Part shown: piece by piece, positions 3,658-6,444 of the stretch | How positions within the stretch are numbered: position 1 is the stretch's first letter | Layout of the letters: each line of letters opens with the position of its first letter | From: Planctomycetaceae bacterium | GTDB lineage: Bacteria; Planctomycetota; Planctomycetia; Pirellulales; Pirellulaceae | Reading direction: 5' to 3' | Assembly: GCA_022614795.1 (NCBI GenBank) | Contig: JAKEHX010000496.1 | Location: forward strand, 1-6,444 | Length of the DNA: 6,444 nt | Translations under genes and position numbers: made by a program | The notes under the pieces: model-generated | Told to the model about the DNA's origin: nothing | Seen by the model: the letters and a program-made list of their open reading frames with translations, nothing else | Database searches by the model: none

Positions 3658-6444
3658 CTAATCCTCGAATCCCGCCTTCACCGCCGGGTCCATCAGCACG
3701 ATCAGGGCCCAGATGCCAATCGGCAAGCCGAGGAACCAGCCGAATGTGCAGGGCAACAGGGCCAAAACAGCGGCGATCAGCGCCAGGCCGTACGATTTGG
3801 CTTGACGCATCCGCCACCCGCCGATGATGACCGTCAGCGAGAAGGCGAGGTTGACGATGCCCAGGAGGGCCAACGGGGCCATGGTCACGTTCGTGTACCG
3901 AACATCTTGAGCCACCACCAGCGGCAAGTTCACCGCATGGTTGGCGATGGCGAATGTTCTGAGCCCGCTGCCGCTCGTCAAAGGCGGCAGAAGACCGGGC
4001 GGGGCCATGGGCGGCAGATTCGTGCGCTCGATGTACTCCTGCGGCTCGGGGAAATGCGACTCAGGGGCAACCGGCGTCAGTGTCCACGCGGGAAGTGCGA
4101 GTAGCGCCAACAATAGGGGCGATAAGCCGAGTGCTCCCACGACCATCAAACCGACGCCCGGACCGGCAACCTTGCTGAGCGCAGCGGCCCGCGCCGGGTC
4201 GATGACGGGAAGCTCGCGCGCCGGAGTGGCCTTCGGCACGACCGGCATCGACCCGGGCCTGGGAATGAGCACTCCCCAAGACAGCTCGGTTGCTCCCATG
4301 AAGATCGCCAGACCGCACGCGGCCAAGAGACAGAACACGCCGATGGCCGGACGTGCGATGAACGCCGGGGCGATCGCTTGCCGCCATGGATCGAGGTTTT
4401 GCGGCCGGCTGCCGTGCTGGCTAGCGGCGAGTCGAGTCAGGCCGGCGTCGGTCGGGTCATCGACGACGATTCGCGGTCGCTGGTCGGCAGCTTCGTGAAG
4501 CAGGAGCGTGACGAGCAGTAGCGAAGTCGAAGCGAATACCAGCAGAATGAGCAGAATGCCAACGCGCGCCGGATGCAGGGCCTCAAACGCGAGGGCTGAG
4601 AATACCACGGCAAATACCACGAGGCATGCGGCCGCCGCGGTAGTGCCTGTTTGCAGCCCCCGCATAGTATAGCGCCAGCCGCCGGGCATGGCCGCAATTT
4701 CCTTGAGTGAGTCGGCTTTGGGGACGAACGAGCTGGAACTCGTTGCCCCGGGGTAAAGGTCCCGAGTATTCAGCGGGACCTCGGCGGTCGGCACGACTTC
4801 CAGCCGAAACCACGGCAGGAATAGCGACGACGCGGCCAGGCCTGCAATCGCCCACAGCCACGCCTTATGAGCGAAGGGGAAGGGTACGGACCAACTGCCG
4901 TCCGCTGCCTCGATCCGCGGGCCCCAAATGCGCCAGACGCCCAGCACGAAAAGGCAAAGGGGAACGGCGGCTATTCCCGAGACGACTAGCGCCTCGTACC
5001 ACTGGCGATAGGTGGTCATTTGCGGAGAGATTCCGCCTTGTGACCGCGGGATGGGCAGGGCGAAGTGGACATCGGCCAGGAGGATTCCAAATACAGCGGC
5101 GACAGCCAGAGTCGGCCAAACCACCGCTCGCAGATAGCCCGGCTCGGCCGGCACGTGCCGCTCGGCGCTAGTGGCCAGGTGGGTTCCCGATTGGGCCAAG
5201 GGGCGAATAAGCGTGCGCCACAGCACGAACAGGCCGCCTTGGAGCGTCGCGATACCACCCAGCGTCAGAACGGCGAGCCGGGTTTCGTAATTCGAAACAT
5301 CGAGCGCCAAATAAACGCCGAAAATAAGCAGGGCGATCCCCACCAGCAGGTATCCCCGCATGACCCAATCGAACCACGTGACGCGGCCAGACCGCATGAG
5401 GTCCTCCGCGCCGGTCATTTGCCGATAGCTGTTGTAGCTGCCTGCGAAGGAACCAAAACCACCAACCACACAGCCAAACGCCCCGCCCATCCAGCCCCAC
5501 CATCCGCCGGACAGGCCGGGGAAGTTCATCAGGCCATAAACGCCAGCCGCCAGTCCGGCGGTGATCATCAAGATTCCCGTGACCATCCCCACGGCCACGC
5601 CCAGCACATAGCGCAGGGGCACGCCGCCCGGCTGCGACGGATCCCAGAATTCAAACTTCGAGGCCGGGGCGGGCGTGTGCCAGACGGGGGGCGCCGTGTT
5701 TGCGGCAGCTAAAGGCGCCGCAGGCGCAGCCAGGGCCGGCCAACTGGCAGCCGAGGCGAGTTCCGTCTTCACTTCGCTGGCCCGCTGATAGCGCCGCTCG
5801 GGTGCCTTCTCCAGCGCCCGCAGCACGACCTGGTCGATCCGCACATCGACCTCCACTTTGTGCGATGGCGGCTCGAAACGGCCTAGCGGCAATTCGCCCG
5901 TCAGCATTTCGTACAGCACCACGCCCAGCGAGTAGATGTCGGCCCGGTGATCGACAGCCGACGGCCGCTCGATCTGCTCGGGGGCCATGTAGCGCGGCGT
6001 CCCCATCACTTGCTGCGTGTGTGTGAGCGTGAAATCGTCGGGTCCCTTGCCCAGCAGCTTCGCCAGGCCGAAATCGGCGATCTTCACACGCCCCGTCCGG
6101 TCGAGCAGCACGTTCTCCGGCTTGATGTCGCGATGCACGACACCCTCCTCGTGCGCGTACTGGAGCGCCTCGCAGACTTGCGGTACGATCCGCAGTGCTT
6201 CGGACGGCGTCAGCCGGCCCGTTTCGAGGATGTGCCGCAGGTTGGCCCCGTCCACGTACTCCATGAGGAAGAAGAAGAGGCCGTCCACCTCGCCGAAATC
6301 ATGCACCGCGACGATGTTCGGATGGCTCAGCCGGGCCAGCGCCCGCGCCTCGCGGGTGAAGCGCTCGGCGAACGCGGGGTCCTTGCACATGGCCGGCGGC
6401 AGCACTTTGAGGGCGACGAGCCGGTCGAGCTTGGCCTGCCGGGC
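3658..6444 (-). CDS. Hanks-type Ser/Thr protein kinase with polytopic membrane C-terminus (5' cut by window edge)
   Basis: 928 residues are visible; the glycine-rich loop and the start are beyond the right edge. Reading from base 6444, the fragment opens at ARQAKLDRLVALKVL, so the catalytic Lys is residue 13. Other kinase landmarks are Glu32 of helix C, HRDIKPEN (104-111), DFG (124-126), a Thr-rich activation loop with GTPRYMAPE (148-156), and Asp169 in the RADIYSLGVVLYEMLTG helix. It is therefore a complete, active-looking RD kinase from strand beta-3 onward, ending near residue 230. A Pro/Ala-rich linker (231-275) follows, then about 13 hydrophobic membrane-length segments between roughly 279 and 918. 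Hydrophilic loops lie near 457-485, 546-597, 649-690 and 715-755. The end, PCTFGWFLGLPIGIWALIVL (898-917) followed by a charged tail, resembles a segment I recall from many planctomycete kinases. Role: phosphorylation of cytosolic targets, perhaps in response to a membrane or envelope signal; ligand and targets are unknown. It converges on the cupin gene. Confidence 0.94.
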   Translation of the reverse strand, partial: ARQAKLDRLVALKVLPPAMCKDPAFAERFTREARALARLSHPNIVAVHDFGEVDGLFFFLMEYVDGANLRHILETGRLTPSEALRIVPQVCEALQYAHEEGVVHRDIKPENVLLDRTGRVKIADFGLAKLLGKGPDDFTLTHTQQVMGTPRYMAPEQIERPSAVDHRADIYSLGVVLYEMLTGELPLGRFEPPSHKVEVDVRIDQVVLRALEKAPERRYQRASEVKTELASAASWPALAAPAAPLAAANTAPPVWHTPAPASKFEFWDPSQPGGVPLRYVLGVAVGMVTGILMITAGLAAGVYGLMNFPGLSGGWWGWMGGAFGCVVGGFGSFAGSYNSYRQMTGAEDLMRSGRVTWFDWVMRGYLLVGIALLIFGVYLALDVSNYETRLAVLTLGGIATLQGGLFVLWRTLIRPLAQSGTHLATSAERHVPAEPGYLRAVVWPTLAVAAVFGILLADVHFALPIPRSQGGISPQMTTYRQWYEALVVSGIAAVPLCLFVLGVWRIWGPRIEAADGSWSVPFPFAHKAWLWAIAGLAASSLFLPWFRLEVVPTAEVPLNTRDLYPGATSSSSFVPKADSLKEIAAMPGGWRYTMRGLQTGTTAAAACLVVFAVVFSALAFEALHPARVGILLILLVFASTSLLLVTLLLHEAADQRPRIVVDDPTDAGLTRLAASQHGSRPQNLDPWRQAIAPAFIARPAIGVFCLLAACGLAIFMGATELSWGVLIPRPGSMPVVPKATPARELPVIDPARAAALSKVAGPGVGLMVVGALGLSPLLLALLALPAWTLTPVAPESHFPEPQEYIERTNLPPMAPPGLLPPLTSGSGLRTFAIANHAVNLPLVVAQDVRYTNVTMAPLALLGIVNLAFSLTVIIGGWRMRQAKSYGLALIAAVLALLPCTFGWFLGLPIGIWALIVLMDPAVKAGFED

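Noticed and set aside
3598..4104. Plus-strand 168-residue open frame opposite the kinase end
   Set aside because: It is antisense to the kinase C-terminus, starts in the GTGAGTS repeat, and has low-complexity Gln/Arg-rich composition with no motif.
3941..4498. Plus-strand 185-residue open frame inside the kinase
   Set aside because: Antisense shadow of a confidently coding frame, with no recognisable domain.
5065..5712. Plus-strand 215-residue open frame opposite the kinase membrane region
   Set aside because: Its composition (many Gln, Arg, His, Pro) is what the complementary strand of GC-rich membrane-protein codons gives; the kinase frame is clearly the real one.

Overview
This GC-rich bacterial window most likely comes from a planctomycete of the Pirellulales/Gemmatales type. 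The evidence is a DUF1559 pseudopilin-like protein with a prepilin-type N-terminus and an H-X9-DG C-terminus, directly followed by a small lipoprotein. There is also a Hanks-type Ser/Thr kinase fused to a long polytopic membrane region ending in a planctomycete-style LGLPIGIWAL segment. Intergenic DNA is rich in short inverted and heptameric repeats. The assignment is by recognition of families, not by a search.

Layout, left to right. At 2-1129 (+) lies the C-terminal half of a xanthine dehydrogenase/aldehyde oxidase-family molybdopterin-binding subunit, cut by the window edge. A large imperfect palindrome (1127-1197) includes its stop codon. At 1203-1466 (+) is a MoaD/ThiS-like beta-grasp sulfur carrier ending in Gly-Gly-Gly. 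A 292-base non-coding stretch (1467-1758) holds several hairpins. At 1759-2811 (+) is the DUF1559 protein, and at 2837-3154 (+) a 105-aa lipoprotein with a good ribosome binding site; these two look like one operon. A heptad-repeat inverted repeat (3162-3260) leads into a small single-domain cupin (3261-3590, +). A second, unrelated heptad-repeat hairpin (3594-3653) fills the gap between the cupin and the convergent kinase gene. The kinase occupies 3658-6444 (-), 928 codons visible, with its 5' end (glycine loop) beyond the right edge.

Functionally there are three blocks: a molybdoenzyme plus a small sulfur carrier that could belong to molybdopterin supply; a pseudopilin-like/lipoprotein pair probably destined for the cell envelope; and a membrane kinase for signalling. 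The cupin stands alone between two repeat hairpins. I see no CRISPR array, tRNA, rRNA, insertion sequence or phage gene. The least explained signal is the non-coding DNA: two different 7-nt-period repeat families, each folded as an inverted repeat, one on each side of the cupin gene, plus a palindrome pair that overlaps the molybdoenzyme stop codon.
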